From Neoceratodus forsteri (taxonomy: Eukaryota > Chordata > Ceratodontiformes > Ceratodontidae), in assembly GCA_016271365.2 (NCBI GenBank), contig CM057451.1:371959501-372023500 (forward strand): a stretch of DNA of 64,000 bases, given 5' to 3'. Both the position numbers and the translations under genes were made by a program. Each line of letters starts with the position of its first letter. Position 1 is the first letter of the stretch. Positions 1 to 10,489 of this stretch are shown here, in pieces. The notes under the pieces were generated by a model. It worked only from the letters and a program-made list of their open reading frames with translations. It was not told where the DNA came from and searched no databases.

Positions 1-435
1 CACCAGGAAGACCGCCTTCCACGACAAGTGCGACAACACACACTTGTGCATTGATTCGAATGGCTTGCCCATAAGCTTTGCCAGTACCAGCAGTAGATCT
101 CACGGAAGTGGAGGTTCATGCACCGGAAGGGATACGTGATCCAGGCCTTTGAAAAAGTGCCCGACCACTGTCTCCTGCGCCAACATTGGCTGACAGGCCC
201 ACACCCGGTAAGCAGAGATGGCTGCCAGGTACACCCTAAGGGTCGATGACTGAAGATCCCCTTTGGACAGAGACCAAAGGCAGTAGAGAATGTTAGCCAT
301 TGGACAGGACAGAGGGCCCAGGTCCTTGCCCTGACACCAAATGGAAAACCTTTTCCATTTAAAGGCATAACATTTCCTAGTCGATTCCTTTCTGGATGCC
401 TCCACCACGATGAGGACATCCTCGGAAAGAACCAA
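1..435 (-). pseudogene. DIRS-A tyrosine recombinase, N-terminal core-binding domain (partial)
   Basis: The frame 435-100 contains a SAM-like core-binding domain with the DIRS signature KWKRFSIWC and the later AAISAY motif. These also occur in the recombinases of elements B, C and G in this window. A stop ends the frame near 100. In another frame, bases 1-100 continue with the linker that precedes the catalytic arginine in the other copies (a WKAVFLV-like stretch). The catalytic Arg, His-x-x-Arg and Tyr lie beyond the window start. In the family this enzyme integrates a circular DNA intermediate without making a target duplication. Confidence 0.8.
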
Positions 436-1371
436 GTGAGGTGCAGGGACTGAAGATCCAGATGGAATACCTTCCCCTGACTGAGAGAGAGATCAGGTCC
501 GGATGTGCTGGAAGCCGCTCCGGGGACCTGCAGCTGAGGCTGAGGATCTCTGGATACCAGAACTGGCGTGGCCAGTCTGGGGCTACCAGAATCACCTTCA
601 CTATGTCCCTCCTCACCTTGAGGAACACCTTGTGGATCAAGGGAAATGGAGGGAAGGTGCAGAAGAGGCCTTGGGTCCATGGCCTCAAGAAGGCATCCCC
701 CTGCAGCGAGCCCTGCTGAGGGGGGTGGGCATGAAACAGCCTCACCTTGGTGTTTTCCCTAGAGGCAAACAGGTCCACCATCGATTTGCCCCAGTGGGAG
801 AACAGGCTGTAAGCTACCTCTGCATGGAGAGACCACTCGTGAGATGTCTTGCCTAAGCGTCTGAGAGCATCCGCCAGATGGTTTGAGGCTCCTGCCATAT
901 GAATGGCCGGGATATCCGCCTCCAGACGGCTGACGAGGGTCCAGATGCGGACCGCCTCTCTGCAAAGCAGACAGGAGTGCGTGCCACCCTGTTTGTTGAG
1001 GTAGTACATGGTTGTGGTATTGTCCATCTGGACTTGAACCACTTGACCCCGGAGCTAGGAGTGAAAGCTGACAGTGCCAGTCTGACTGCTCTGAGCTCCA
1101 ACAGGTTGATATGGTATTGGGACACCTCGGGGGTCCAGAACCCATGGGCCCTTTTGTCCCCCATTTGGGCTCCCCAGCCCATGAGAGAGGCATCGGTTGT
1201 CAGGACGGCCGTTGGCTCTGGGTGGACAAATGGGATCCCTTCCTCTAACCTGTCTGGGGCGGTCCACCACTGGAGAGCGTCCCACATCTTCTGGGTTACA
1301 GTGATCAGCTGGTCGAAATGACCATGGCTCTGAGTCCACTGGGTGGCCAGCTTCCATTGGAGGGAGCGCAT
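436..1371 (-). pseudogene. DIRS-A RNase H and methyltransferase-like segment
   Basis: The frame 1371-853 opens with a linker and then shows RNase H landmarks: a TTDAS first-aspartate motif, GWGAQ, a LELRAV glutamate motif, and further on a GGTHS / CREAV stretch seen again in other frames (1042-377). The stretch 850-440 corresponds to the DIRS segment between RNase H and recombinase, with the VDLFASREN motif and a TFPPFPLI motif. That segment is usually described as Dam-like methyltransferase. The protein is split over at least three frames, so indels have broken it. Confidence 0.78.
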
Positions 1372-1383
1372 GTGCCACCGGGC

Positions 1384-1889
1384 TCAAGAGGTGCATGCCG
1401 CCATGTAACCCAGAAGGCGCAGAAAGTCCCGGGCAGGGCGCAATTGCTCAACCAGAAATGATTGGGTGAAGGAGGAGAGAACCTCTGCCCTGTCCATCGG
1501 GAGCCAAGCTCTGGCTTGACGAGAGTCGAGCTCTGCTCCGACGAAGCACATCACCTGAGAAGGCACGAGTTCCGACTTGGCCTTGTTGATCAAGAGGCAG
1601 AGTTGGGAGCAGGTCTGGAGGGCCAGGTCCCTGGACATCTCCACCTCCTGCTAGGTGGGACCTGCTAACAGCCAATCGTCGAGGTAGGGGTAAATTCTGA
1701 CCCCCCCCATGCCTGAGATGGGCTGCCACCTCTACGATTGGTGAAGACCAGTAGGACCAATGACAGGCCGAATGGCATGGCTCAGAACTCATATAGGGTC
1801 CCGTCAGCTCTGAAGCAGAGGAACCGCCAATGAGACGGATGGATTGGGACGTGAAAGAACGTGTCCTGCAGATCCAGTGAACAGAACAG
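1384..1889 (-). pseudogene. DIRS-A reverse transcriptase, palm and C-terminal part
   Basis: Reading down from 1889 the translation gives SLDLQDTFFHVPI (motif A region), then a degraded AMPFGLS motif with a stop before it, then YLDDWLL near 1690 (the catalytic YxDD box, with L at the variable position as in DIRS elements), then ELVPSQ and FLRLLGYMAA (thumb region). The N-terminal fingers are at 12277-12600, separated by the whole of DIRS-B. Only a few residues appear to be missing at the split. Confidence 0.82.
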
Positions 1890-2140
1890 TACAGTTACAT
1901 AAGAACTTACCGTAACAGTAGATCTTCGAGAGAAGCTGTTGCAGCAAGTAACACAATTAGGACTGACTCAGACAATTCTTTTTTCCAGCAGTACCGACGT
2001 CGGAACGCCCCCCCCCCCGGCTGACACTGGCTCCACCCCTGACGTCACCCTATATAAGGGAGGAGTTCCCCACATGCTCCAGTTCTTGCACGCCCCCCCA
2101 TCAGGCACAGAAATGGAACCAGGCAATAGTCAGAAAGGAG
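1890..2140. repeat. DIRS-B left inverted terminal repeat (3' end of element)
   Basis: From about 1921 to 2100 this is the inverted copy of 12085-12268. Both arms contain AACACAATTAGGACTGA, AATTCTTTTTTCCAGCAGTA and GACGTCACCCTATATA. The outermost 31 bases (TTACATAAGAACTTACCG) are not in the right arm but recur inverted in the internal complementary region, which is the DIRS1 arrangement. Confidence 0.85.
2051..2058 (+). promoter_or_regulatory. TATA-like box in DIRS-B left terminal repeat
   Basis: TATATAAG lies in the inverted repeat and points inward on the plus strand, that is antisense to the element's genes. The matching box in the right arm (12128-12135) points inward on the sense strand. 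In Dictyostelium DIRS-1 both terminal repeats are known to promote transcription. Activity here is inferred from sequence only. Confidence 0.45.
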
Positions 2141-2224
2141 AATCCAAACTTTTTCCTCACAATGGAGGAAAAGCCAGCCTGGAAAAGGCCTGATCCCTGG
2201 GGTAAGGAGGGCAGGAAATACACC

Positions 2225-2331
2225 TGCTGCAAGAGCTTTTCTCGAAGATCTACTGTTATGGTAAGTTCTTATGTAACTGTACTATCTTACTTCGAGAGGA
2301 AGCTCTTGCAGCAGGTAACACAATTAGGACC
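2225..2331. repeat. DIRS-B internal complementary region
   Basis: The first half (CTGCTGCAAGAGCTTTTCTC through GTTCTTATGTAACTGTA) is the reverse complement of the left outer end. The second half (CTATCTTACTTCGAGAGG to AACACAATTAGGACC) is the reverse complement of the right outer end at 12229-12276. It therefore reproduces the junction of a circularised element, a hallmark of DIRS1-type elements, where it is thought to template completion of the ends. Confidence 0.88.
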
Positions 2332-2412
2332 GATTCCCAAGCAGTATAAATTTATAACAACCCCTGGAAGGGGAAACATATGTAAAGGAACAGTAGGAAC
2401 AGAGAGGGTCCC

Positions 2413-3430
2413 TCAGGAAACCAGGCACTGCAGAACTGCGACGCCAAAACCAGCTCTGTGCCTGGAAATTATGTCAAGGCTGTAATGCCTGACAAAGGTA
2501 TGAAAAGAACTCCAGGTAGCGGCAGCACAAATGTCCGCTGCAGGGACCCGCTTCAGTGCTGCGAAAGAAGCAGAGACAGCTCTGGTAGAATGAGCTTTAA
2601 CTGGTCCTGGGGTAGGCCTGTTATGCTTCTGACAACAAAAAGTAATGCAATAGACAAACCAGCGCAACAGCGTCTGTTTGGTGACCGGGCGATCTAAGGA
2701 CCTTTGAGCAAAGGATAAAAAAAGTTGATCAGATTTCCTGTTCCGTTTGGTTAAGGCCAAATAACATTGGAGAGCCCTATGGAAGGGACAAGGTGTAAAG
2801 CAGGGCTTCCCCACTATTAGAATGCTCCGGGTAGTACACTGGAAGCTGAACGGATTGGTTGAGGGTGAGCTCTGAAACCACCTTCGGTAGGAACTTCAGG
2901 TCTGTGCGAAGGTCAACCCTATCCTTATGAAAAATTAGGTAGGGCTCCTTATACACAAGGGCTTGAAATTCTGAAATGCGCCTCGCCGAAGTAATGGCTA
3001 CCAAAAGCACAGTTTTCCAGGATAGGAAACAAAGCTACCTCCATAGCCAGTTTGTGGGGAGCGAAGCTTTCTTACAAATCTAAAAGGAGATCCTAAGGGG
3101 CACAGGATCCTGATGAGAGGTCTGATATGCAGAATACCTCGCAGGAAGGCTTTAGAGACCTCCATCTGAGCCACAGTCTTATCCAGCACTGGCAAATGAT
3201 AAGCGGAGATGGCGGCAAGGTGTACCTTGATGGAGGAATAACTGAGACCTGACTCCGAAAGTGAGAGCAGGTATTCTAATACGGAGTGAACCGGGCAGAC
3301 CAGTGGGTCCACCCTCTTGGCTGTGGCCCAGATACAGAAACATTTCCACTTGCACTACCTGATCAGACACACCAAATCTGGCCTTAGCTAGGTCCTGAGG
3401 AGCCAGGCATGCAGGTGAAGAGAGTGCAGA
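2413..3430 (-). pseudogene. DIRS-B tyrosine recombinase
   Basis: The pieces read in order down the minus strand: core-binding domain (KWKCFCIWA-like region near 3340 and LAAISAY near 3210), SARRISEF with the first catalytic arginine (about 2985), then AHSTRAV (His-x-x-Arg, about 2590), AATWS, and HYSLD with the nucleophilic tyrosine (about 2480). All catalytic residues of the Arg...His-x-x-Arg...Tyr set are still readable. They sit in three frames (3312-2998, 3010-2777, 2814-2413), so the gene is broken by frameshifts. Confidence 0.85.
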
Positions 3431-4300
3431 TTCGGATGGATCAGGGACCCTCTGTCCTGGGACAGAAGATGAGAGGAGAGTGGAAGAGGTAGCAGAGGCT
3501 CTGCCGCTAAACGTTGAAGCAAGGGAAACCAAATCTGTCGAGGCCATAGCGGAGCGATCAGAATGAGAGCGAAAAGTTTGGACTACGCCTTGAGGAGAAC
3601 CTTCTGCAGTAGTGGGAAGGGAGGGAAAGCGTAAAGAAACCTCACTTTCCAGGAGAGGGACAACACATCGTGCCAAAAAGCTCCAGGCTCTGGACCTAGC
3701 AAGCAGAAACTGGGTAGTTTTGCATTGAATTGTGACGTAAAAAGATCCAACTCTGGTGTCCCCCACCAGCAGAAGATGTGATCTGCGACTTCTTGAAGCA
3801 GCTCCCATTCATGAACCTGCGACTTTGTTCTGTTGAGCGCATCGGCTAACATGTTTTGTTCTCCTGGAACGTGTACTGCCGTTAACGTGAACTGGTACTC
3901 CAAAGTCCAATCCCACACAGCTTCCCGGCAAAGGGGATACGAGTATGTGCCACCCATTTTGTTGTCTGTCTGAACCAACAGGTGGCCCGGCACTAGAACT
4001 GAGACCAGGGCTTGAAGGGCATAAAGGACCACTCGCAGCTCCAGAACATTGATATGCAGATCTTCCTCCACTGGGGACCATACGCCCAGAGTGCGATGTG
4101 TCCCCAAGTGGGCATCCCATCCTGAGGAAGACACGTCCATGGTCAGAATCTGGGTCAGTGCCCCTGTGTGGAAGGGGATACCCGCCAGCAAATTTTGTGA
4201 TGACATCCACCAGCGTAATCCTCAGCCGACTGGCTCCGAGATCTGGATCGAGGCGTCCAAGCTGTCTAGCATTTGATCCCACTGAACTCTTAGCGATCAC
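3431..4300 (-). pseudogene. DIRS-B RNase H and methyltransferase-like segment
   Basis: The frame 4206-3583 (207 residues) shows RNase H landmarks in order: LTMDVSSSGWDAHLG (first Asp), NVLELRVVLYALQA (Glu), LLVQTDN (Asp), and VPGEQNMLADALNR (last Asp). It runs on into the methyltransferase-like part with ELDLFTSQFN and FLYAFPPFPLLQKVLLKA. The frame 3808-3179 carries the rest in a shifted frame. Most of RNase H is a single open frame, so this domain is less decayed than the recombinase next to it. Confidence 0.85.
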
Positions 4301-4745
4301 TGGATGGTTCTCATGCGTAGTTGCACCAGGGGAACCGAAACTATGGCAGCTGCCATATGCCCTAACAGCCTGAGGAGGAGCCTTGCAGGAACTCTTGAGG
4401 CTGAAGAGATCTGGTACGCCAGGACCTGACTCCGACCTGCTCTGTCAGAGGGAAGAAACACTTTCCCGAGAGTGGTATCCAGAAGAGCTCCAATGAACTG
4501 GAGGTTCTGGGATGGGAGAAGATGAGACTTGTCCCTGTTAACAATGATCCCCAGATGCTGAAAAAGCGAAATGGAGTCCTTGATGGTTTCCAACAGGCGG
4601 GACCTGGAGGGAGCCAGGAGGAGCCAGTCGTCTAGGTAATGAAACACGAATTGGCCCCATCTCTGCAGTGCCACGGCCACCACTGCCAGGCACTTGGTGA
4701 AGACCCTGAGGGCTGAAGAGAGACCGAAGGGAAGGACTCGGAAAC
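4297..4745 (-). pseudogene. DIRS-B reverse transcriptase, palm to thumb (truncated)
   Basis: Down from 4745 the translation gives FRVLPFGLSSA, then HYLDDWLLLAP (catalytic box), GIIVNRDKSHLLPSQ, QFIGALLDT, and LLRLLGHMAAA. The open frame 4683-4297 covers most of it. The fingers and motif A that should precede residue FRV are absent, because DIRS-C starts at 4746 and the far side (10595) resumes only in gag. Confidence 0.85.
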
Positions 4746-4990
4746 TACAGTTACGTAAGAACTTACCGTAACAGTAGATCTTCGAGAACAGCTCTTGCAG
4801 CAGGTTATACCATTAGGACTGAAGCTGCCAGGCGCCAGGACCCCACAAAAATTTTCTAGTTAGCAGTATTCAGTGGGGACCGCCCCGATGTCGGCGCCGC
4901 CCCCAATGTCAGGCATCATATAAAAGGGGGCAGTCCCCCAGAATCCCCAGTTCTCCCGCCAGAGACTCCCGGCCGTTCGATGACATCAAA
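4746..4990. repeat. DIRS-C left inverted terminal repeat
   Basis: It begins TACAGTTACGTAAGAACTTA, almost identical to the left ends of DIRS-B and DIRS-D. The inner part (CCCCCAGAATCCCCAGTTCT, 4936-4955) has its inverted partner at 10570-10589. The outer part recurs inverted in the internal complementary region at 5105-5165. Confidence 0.85.
4919..4926 (+). promoter_or_regulatory. TATA-like box in DIRS-C left terminal repeat
   Basis: TATAAAAG, inward pointing, is in the same relative place as the TATA-like boxes of DIRS-B and DIRS-D. It would drive a transcript antisense to the element's genes. Function is inferred only. Confidence 0.4.
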
Positions 4991-5104
4991 AGTGGAGACT
5001 GAGGATCCGCCATCAGAAGGTATTCAGAACTGTGTTAGAAACACCTAATCCTAGCAAAGAGATATTGGAACAACTCTACCTCCAGAAGGGATGGTGGGAG
5101 AGAA

Positions 5105-5222
5105 ACTACCTGCTGCAAGAGCTGTTCTCGAAGATCTACTATTACGGCAAGTTCTTACGTAACTCTACTATCTTACTTCGAGAAACAGATATTGCAGCAG
5201 GTTACACCATTAGGACCGATTC
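5105..5222. repeat. DIRS-C internal complementary region
   Basis: CTGCTGCAAGAGCTGTTCTC to GTTCTTACGTAACTCTA is the reverse complement of the left outer end. It is followed directly by CTATCTTACTTCGAGAAA and GCAGCAGGTTACACCATTAG, which should match the lost right outer end. It overlaps the 3' end of the recombinase frame. Confidence 0.85.
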
Positions 5223-6330
5223 CCAAGCAATATTGGAAATCCTTCGCAGGTGGGAGGAGGCTAGGTAGAGATCGCGAGTTGGACCGAAGCCTAGGGGATA
5301 GGAGTCCCTGAAGGACTGCTAGACCAAAACCAGCTCTTTGCCTTGATGCCACATCCGGGCTATAGTGCCTGATAAAGGTGTGCACAGTGCTCCAAGTAGC
5401 TGCTGCACAGATGGCTGAAGTGGACACGTTCTTCATGGCCACAAAGGAGGGAGCCACCCCCCTTGTGGAATGACCCTTAACCACGCCCGGTAAAGGTTTG
5501 TTACTTTTCTGGTAACAGAACGTGATACAATGAATGAGCCACCTGGACAGCGATTGTTTAGAAACCGGAGCTCCCATCATCCTATGGCGAAGGAGACAAA
5601 AAGCTGATCAGATTTACGGTGGTGCCTGGTTCTGGTCAGGTAGTATCTTAGACACCTATACACATCTAGAGTGTGCAACAGGGCCTCTCCTCTATTAGAG
5701 TATTTAGGAAAGTACACAGGTAAGTTGATGTCCTGATTGAGGGTGAGAGCTGAGACCACCTTAGGTAGAAACTTTGGATTTGTTCTTAGAGACACCCTGT
5801 CCTGGTGAAAAACCAAATAAGGTTCTTTGCAAATTAGTGCGTGAAGTTCAGAAATCCTTCTGGCCAAAGTAACTGCAACTAAAAATAACGTCTTCCATGT
5901 TAGGAGATGTAGCTCGCAATCCACGGCTGGTTCAAAAGGCGGCAGTGTGAGCTGCTCCAGGACAAAGAGTAAATCAAATGGAGGAATAGGATCCTTAATC
6001 AGAGGTCTAAGGTGGAGAACACCTCTCAGGAAGGCTCGTGCTGTGTCCAACTGAGTTATGGGACGCCGGCCTATAGGTGCATGATAGGCTGAGACGGCAC
6101 AAAGGTGTACTTTTATAGAGGAGTAGGCCAAGCCTGCTTGGAAGAGAGACAGGAGGTAGTCCAGGACTGACCTTTCTAGACAATCCATCGGGGAAAAACC
6201 TTGTGCTTGAGCCCAGAGGCAAAATCTGCGCCATTTCATGGCGTATGTGGCGTGAGTGGCCGGTTTTCTAGCTGCCACTAGAACATCTGCTACCTCTTGC
6301 GAGAACCCGTACCGCATGATAGCAATGTCT
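5173..6330 (-). pseudogene. DIRS-C tyrosine recombinase (near complete, one frameshift)
   Basis: The core-binding domain (MKWRRFCLWAQ near 6230, HLCAVSAYHAP near 6080) runs in one long frame through LARRISELHAL (first catalytic Arg, about 5860) and down to 5577. The frame 5580-5173 then carries the second half: KGHSTRGV (His-x-x-Arg), AATWS and RHYSPD (nucleophile Tyr). Only a shift near 5577 separates the halves, and all catalytic residues are visible. In DIRS elements this enzyme replaces integrase and inserts a double-stranded circle. The preceding methyltransferase-like segment is in the same long frame in part. Confidence 0.88.
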
Positions 6331-7372
6331 CTAGGAGCCAGGCATGCAGGTTCAGAGAGCGAAGGTCCGGACGGACCAAAGAACCTGCGTCCTGGGACAA
6401 TAAGTGAGAGCTGATTGGCAGAGGCACCGGAGGTTCCTGGGACAGCTGGTGCAGCAGAGGGAACCAAATCTGTCTGGGCCAAAAAGGCGCGATAAATATC
6501 AGCGTTGTTTGCTCTCTGCGGAGTTTCAATAGGACCCTCTGGATCAACAGGAAGGGAGGAAATGCGTAGAGGAATCTGCCCGTCCAGGAGAGGGACAACG
6601 CGTCTCGCCAGAAAACACCAGGCCCTGGATCTAGCGAGCAGAAACTGGGCAGTTTTGCGTTGGATGGGGGCACGAAAAGGTCCAACTCTGGTGTGCCCCA
6701 TCTGTGAAACAGATCCTCTACTACCTCCTGGAGTAGTTCCCATTCGTGGACTCTGGCCTGAGAGCGTCTCAGGCTGTCTGCGATGACGTTGTCCACTCCT
6801 ATGACATGAACAGCAATGAGGTTTGCGCCGTGTTGTAGAACCCAATCCCACACCCTCATGGCCTCCCTGCAAAGCGGGAAGGAATGGGTGCCTCCTTGTT
6901 TGCTGAGGTAATATATCACTTCGGTATTGTCTGTTTGTAACAGAAGAGTACCCGGTGAGATCTCCGACTGGAAGGCCTGCAGGGCATAAAGAACTGCTCT
7001 CATTTCCAAAATATTTATGTAGAGGTGAGCTTCCTGGGGTGTCCACGAGCCCTGAGACCTGACCCCGTTGAGGTGTGCTCCCCAACTGAAACCTGAGGTG
7101 TCCGTGGAGAGCGTCACAATCTGAGACGGCGCAATGAAAGGGACCCCCACCAACAGGTTCTTTGAGTCTAGCCACCATTGCCAATCCCAGATTATGGCAT
7201 TCGTGATCCGAATTGGAAGCTGCAAATGGTCTTGCTTCTGATCCCATTGAACCCGTAACATCCACTGGATCACCTGCATGTGGAGACGGGCTAGCAGGAC
7301 TGTTGCAATGGCCACAGCCATGTGTCCGAGCAGGAAAAGGACCAGTCTGGCTGGGACAGTCTTCTTTGCCAA
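6290..7372 (-). CDS. DIRS-C RNase H plus methyltransferase-like segment (360-residue open frame)
   Basis: One uninterrupted frame of 360 residues. It starts with the RT thumb (LFLLGHMAVAIATV), then RNase H: TLSTDTSGFSWGAHL (first Asp), NILEMRAVLYALQAF (Glu), LLLQTDNTEVIYYL (Asp), HVIGVDNVIADSLRR (last Asp). The methyltransferase-like segment follows with ELDLFVPPSN, FWRDALSLSW and FLYAFPPFLLIQ, then FIAPFWPRQIWFP. The start shown is only the first methionine of the open stretch. In the live element this was part of a longer pol protein. It ends just before the recombinase core-binding domain. Confidence 0.85.
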   Translation of the reverse strand: MAKKTVPARLVLFLLGHMAVAIATVLLARLHMQVIQWMLRVQWDQKQDHLQLPIRITNAIIWDWQWWLDSKNLLVGVPFIAPSQIVTLSTDTSGFSWGAHLNGVRSQGSWTPQEAHLYINILEMRAVLYALQAFQSEISPGTLLLQTDNTEVIYYLSKQGGTHSFPLCREAMRVWDWVLQHGANLIAVHVIGVDNVIADSLRRSQARVHEWELLQEVVEDLFHRWGTPELDLFVPPSNAKLPSFCSLDPGPGVFWRDALSLSWTGRFLYAFPPFLLIQRVLLKLRREQTTLIFIAPFWPRQIWFPLLHQLSQEPPVPLPISSHLLSQDAGSLVRPDLRSLNLHAWLLETLLSCGTGSRKR

Positions 7373-7405
7373 GATGTCCCTGATGAGGGATCTGATGTGT
7401 TCCGC

Positions 7406-8280
7406 TCAGTCCTGGGGGAGAAAAGCTCTTCCCCGGACGGTGTCCAGAACTGCGCCTGTGAACTGCAGATTCTGTGACGGAACCAGGCGTGACTTCTCCT
7501 GATTGATAATGACGCCCAATGTCCCGAACAGGGACTGAGTACAGTGAATTGTGGACATCAGAGCCTCCTGGGAGGGTGCCATGAGGAGCCAGTCATCCAG
7601 GTAGGGGAACACGTAGTGGCCTTGTCTCCTTAGAGCCGCCGCTACGACTGCCATGCACTTCGTAAATACCCGAGGTGCCGATGACAGTCCAAAAGGGAGG
7701 GATCAGAACTGATAATGGCGACCTAGAAATTCATAGCGCAAGAACTACCTGTGCGCTCAAGAATTGGGTATATGCCGGTAGGCATCCAGCATATCCAAGG
7801 ACACTAGGAAGGTGCCCTGCTTGAGCATGGGTATCAGACCGGGAAGGGTCACCATGCAGAAGCGTTTGTAGGGGACCGAAGCTTTAAGATCACTGAGATC
7901 CAGTATCGGATGGAGGTCCACTGTCTTTTTGGAAACCAGAAAGAAGTGGGAATAGTAACCTGCACCTCTCTGGTTCCTCGGTACATGCTCTATAGCTTCC
8001 TTTCCTAGAAGTGCGAGCACCTCCTGTGGTATGAGCAGTGCGTGCTGACCCGAATAACGGGAAAGCAGGGGAGGTCTTGACGGTGGATGGTCGAGGAATT
8101 CTATAAAGTGACCTCTCGACCATTTGAAGTACCCACCAGTCGGTGGTAATCGACTGCCACCCTGAAAAGTGGCGAGCGATGCGACCCCCGACCTTTTCTG
8201 CCCGTTGATCCAGAGGAGGGGCAGGGGCCGGGAAGGAGTCATGCTGTGTCAGCGTTGGTGCCCGCAGGCTGGGCCGGTTT
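7406..8280 (-). pseudogene. DIRS-C reverse transcriptase
   Basis: The frame 8242-7757 carries the fingers: YYSHFFLVSKKT, LHPILDLSDLKA, then FLVSLDMLDAYRHIP (motif A with catalytic Asp) before a stop near 7757. The frame 7654-7406 carries VFPYLDDWLLMAPS (catalytic box), GVIINQEKSRLVPSQ and LQFTGAVLDTV. The stretch 7757-7654, with the PFGLSSA motif, is out of frame. The RT is therefore complete in content but interrupted by at least two lesions. Confidence 0.86.
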
Positions 8281-8289
8281 GGTATACCG

Positions 8290-10489
8290 CTGACCTCTGC
8301 CTGGGGAAGATTTAGGTTGGGCCTTACAGTGGAAGGTGCCCCTTTGTTGCTGGCCGGAACGTGGCTGCTGTCATTGCCGGCCGCGAAAACGGTTCTGGTT
8401 CCTATGATAGGAACCAGATTTGGATCTGTACATGGCCTGTACAGACCTTACTGCCTTCCCGGCATCCTGAAGCTTGGTGATGACCTTTTCAGAGGGTTCA
8501 CCAAACAAGACCTCTCCGTTGTAAGGGACGTCCAGGATACTCTTCTGTACGTCCGGGGTAAAACCGGAGACACGAGCGTCTCCGGAGACAGACGCCTGAA
8601 GCTGCGCCCCTGGTGGACGAGTCTGCAGAATCATATGTGGCTCGTAACACTTGGGTCCCCACGTATGACCCTGTGCGGAGGAGGTTCAAGAGCTCCACCT
8701 TCTGCTCGCCATCCAGTAGTTTATCAACTACGTCCTGACCCTGTTCCCACAGGGCATTCTAAAACTGAAACATATCAGACAGATAGTTCAGGGACATGAT
8801 GGAGCATGTAGCAGTGGCATACATGCGCCTCCCCACGGCATCCAACTGCTTGGATTCCTGGTCCGGTGGCTGTGTGCTCAGATGCTGTGTTCGTTGGGAC
8901 CTGTCATGAGAGGCCATAATGACCAAGGAATCAGTCAGCGGTTGTTGCGCCAAGTACTGGTCCTCTGTCGGGGCCCTGTACAGGCAGTCAGCTTTCTTCA
9001 GCACCACGGGGGTGGAGTGCGGACGCTCCCATACAGCCTTGGTGACGTCTGCGAAGGTGTCCATCAAGGGTGGCACTACCACAGGCTTAGGGTCCTTCTG
9101 CCGAAGGTAACGAGCTAGATGCCATCTCTCGGGGTCGAAATCTTCCGAATCCCATCCCATGTTCTCCTGGATGTGCCTCATGATCTCGGAAAAGGAGGGA
9201 TCATCCGGAGGTGACCCAGGCAGGTCTTGTGGTCACGTCATGGGATGCTGATTGGAGAGGGAGACCTAGAGGTATCTGAAGTGTCAGGTCTAGAATCCTC
9301 CCCTGGCGGAGTGGACCGTCGACGTCTGGGTCGCTTAGGACTGGGAGACCCTGAGGGAGATCTTGAAGGGGGCCTTCTCCATTCTTTGGATCTTTCCTTA
9401 GGAGGTGGAGTGTGCTCCTTGGGGGTCGGTGGTCTTCCTGCTGGCCCCTGCGGTGGAGGAGGGGGAGTAGCAGGAGGAGGTTTGACTGGGATCACATCCT
9501 TCTTTATTGTGTCCCACCAAAAAGTAAAGAGATCTTTGACCTCTTGAATATTTATACCGGACGACAGACCTGGCACCGGTGGTCTGTCGCCAGTATCAGG
9601 CATCGGGTCCGAGGGCGTCTCCGGGATTGCCGAAGGCTCCTGTGGAAGCCCGACGTCCTCATTGTTGCCTACCTGGTCATCAGGCAATGTCAGGTTCTCC
9701 TCTGTAGAGTCCCGGCGACCAGTGTCCACCGGTGACGGGGAGGCAGTCTTCGGCTCTGGCAAACATCTCACTGACTTCGGGTGCTTAGCAGACGTCTGGT
9801 CCGACGGGCGTTTGCCCAATGAAGGGTCAAGCCTGCTTCGGGTCCGTCGTCCCTTTTAGGAACGTCAGGTTCTTAGTCTTCCTGAGAGGGGGATCCGGAC
9901 CCCTGGGAGGCTGGGAGACCGATCTGGTGTTGGGGTCCCGGCGTCTCTCTGAAGAAGCTTTGGAAGAAGACTTGGACTGGTGACTGTCTGAAGACTTCGA
10001 TGAGGCCCAGGAAGGTGTTGAGGAAGCTGAAAGCCTGGAAGTCTTGATGGGATGCAGAGAAGCTGAAGTGCTGCCTGAAGACTTGACCTTTATTGGAGGG
10101 GGCTGAGAGAGAGCCCTTGAGGGAGAGCGGTCTGAGCGCGTGGAGCCTGAGCTGGGGCGCGAGTCCGAGGCCCGGTTAGGGGATCTGGACCTGGCCTTCT
10201 CCCAATGCTTTTCCTGGTGTTTGTGGGACTTAGAGGTAGACTCACTTCTGAAGGCAGGGTCGTTGTCCGTGCTTTTTAACTTTTTTTCCAAGAGGAACCC
10301 CTGAAGTGCCTTCTGGCGGCGGATCTTGGTGCGACTATTGAACCCCTGACAAAAGGAGCAGGCCTTGGTGTCGTGTTCCGGGCCTAAGCACCGCAGGCAG
10401 GACGAATGAGGATCCTTGAAAGGGATCTGTTTGCCGCAGGCACACTTGGATGGATGTCCTTCTGAAGAAGGAGTTAGAGATACCGACAT
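8290..10489 (-). pseudogene. DIRS-C gag-like ORF1
   Basis: The start at 10489 (MSVSLTPSSEG) follows the terminal repeat. Near the N-terminus is a zinc-binding cluster: KCACGKQ, then H, CLRCLG, EH, and CSFCQGFNSR. A basic Ser/Arg-rich stretch follows (frame to 9827), then a proline-rich part with LFTFWWDTIKKD (9819-9238), MRHIQENMGWD (9181-8759) and GFTPDVQKSILDVPYNG with VLFG (8634-8371). The same landmarks in the same order occur in elements A, B and partly E. Frameshifts near 9825, 9200 and 8700 break the gene. It is presumed to be the structural RNA-binding protein. Confidence 0.8.

Larger units (their letters stand above)
1..1889 (-). mobile_element. DIRS-A, 3' part (DIRS1-like retrotransposon), left segment
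   Basis: The minus strand reads, from 1889 down to 1, the last part of a reverse transcriptase, RNase H, a methyltransferase-like segment and the start of a tyrosine recombinase. That is the DIRS1 order. The sequence stops at 1889, where the terminus of DIRS-B begins, and its missing upstream part resumes at 12277. The element is cut by the window start inside the recombinase, so its 3' terminal repeat and internal complementary region are not visible. Reading frames are broken by stops and shifts, so this is a dead copy. It is the oldest layer of the three-element nest. Confidence 0.88.

Noticed and set aside
9412..9735. Plus-strand frames across the DIRS gag region
   Set aside because: They overlap gag frames that carry the zinc cluster and conserved landmarks on the minus strand, and the GC-rich, proline-rich code produces open antisense frames.
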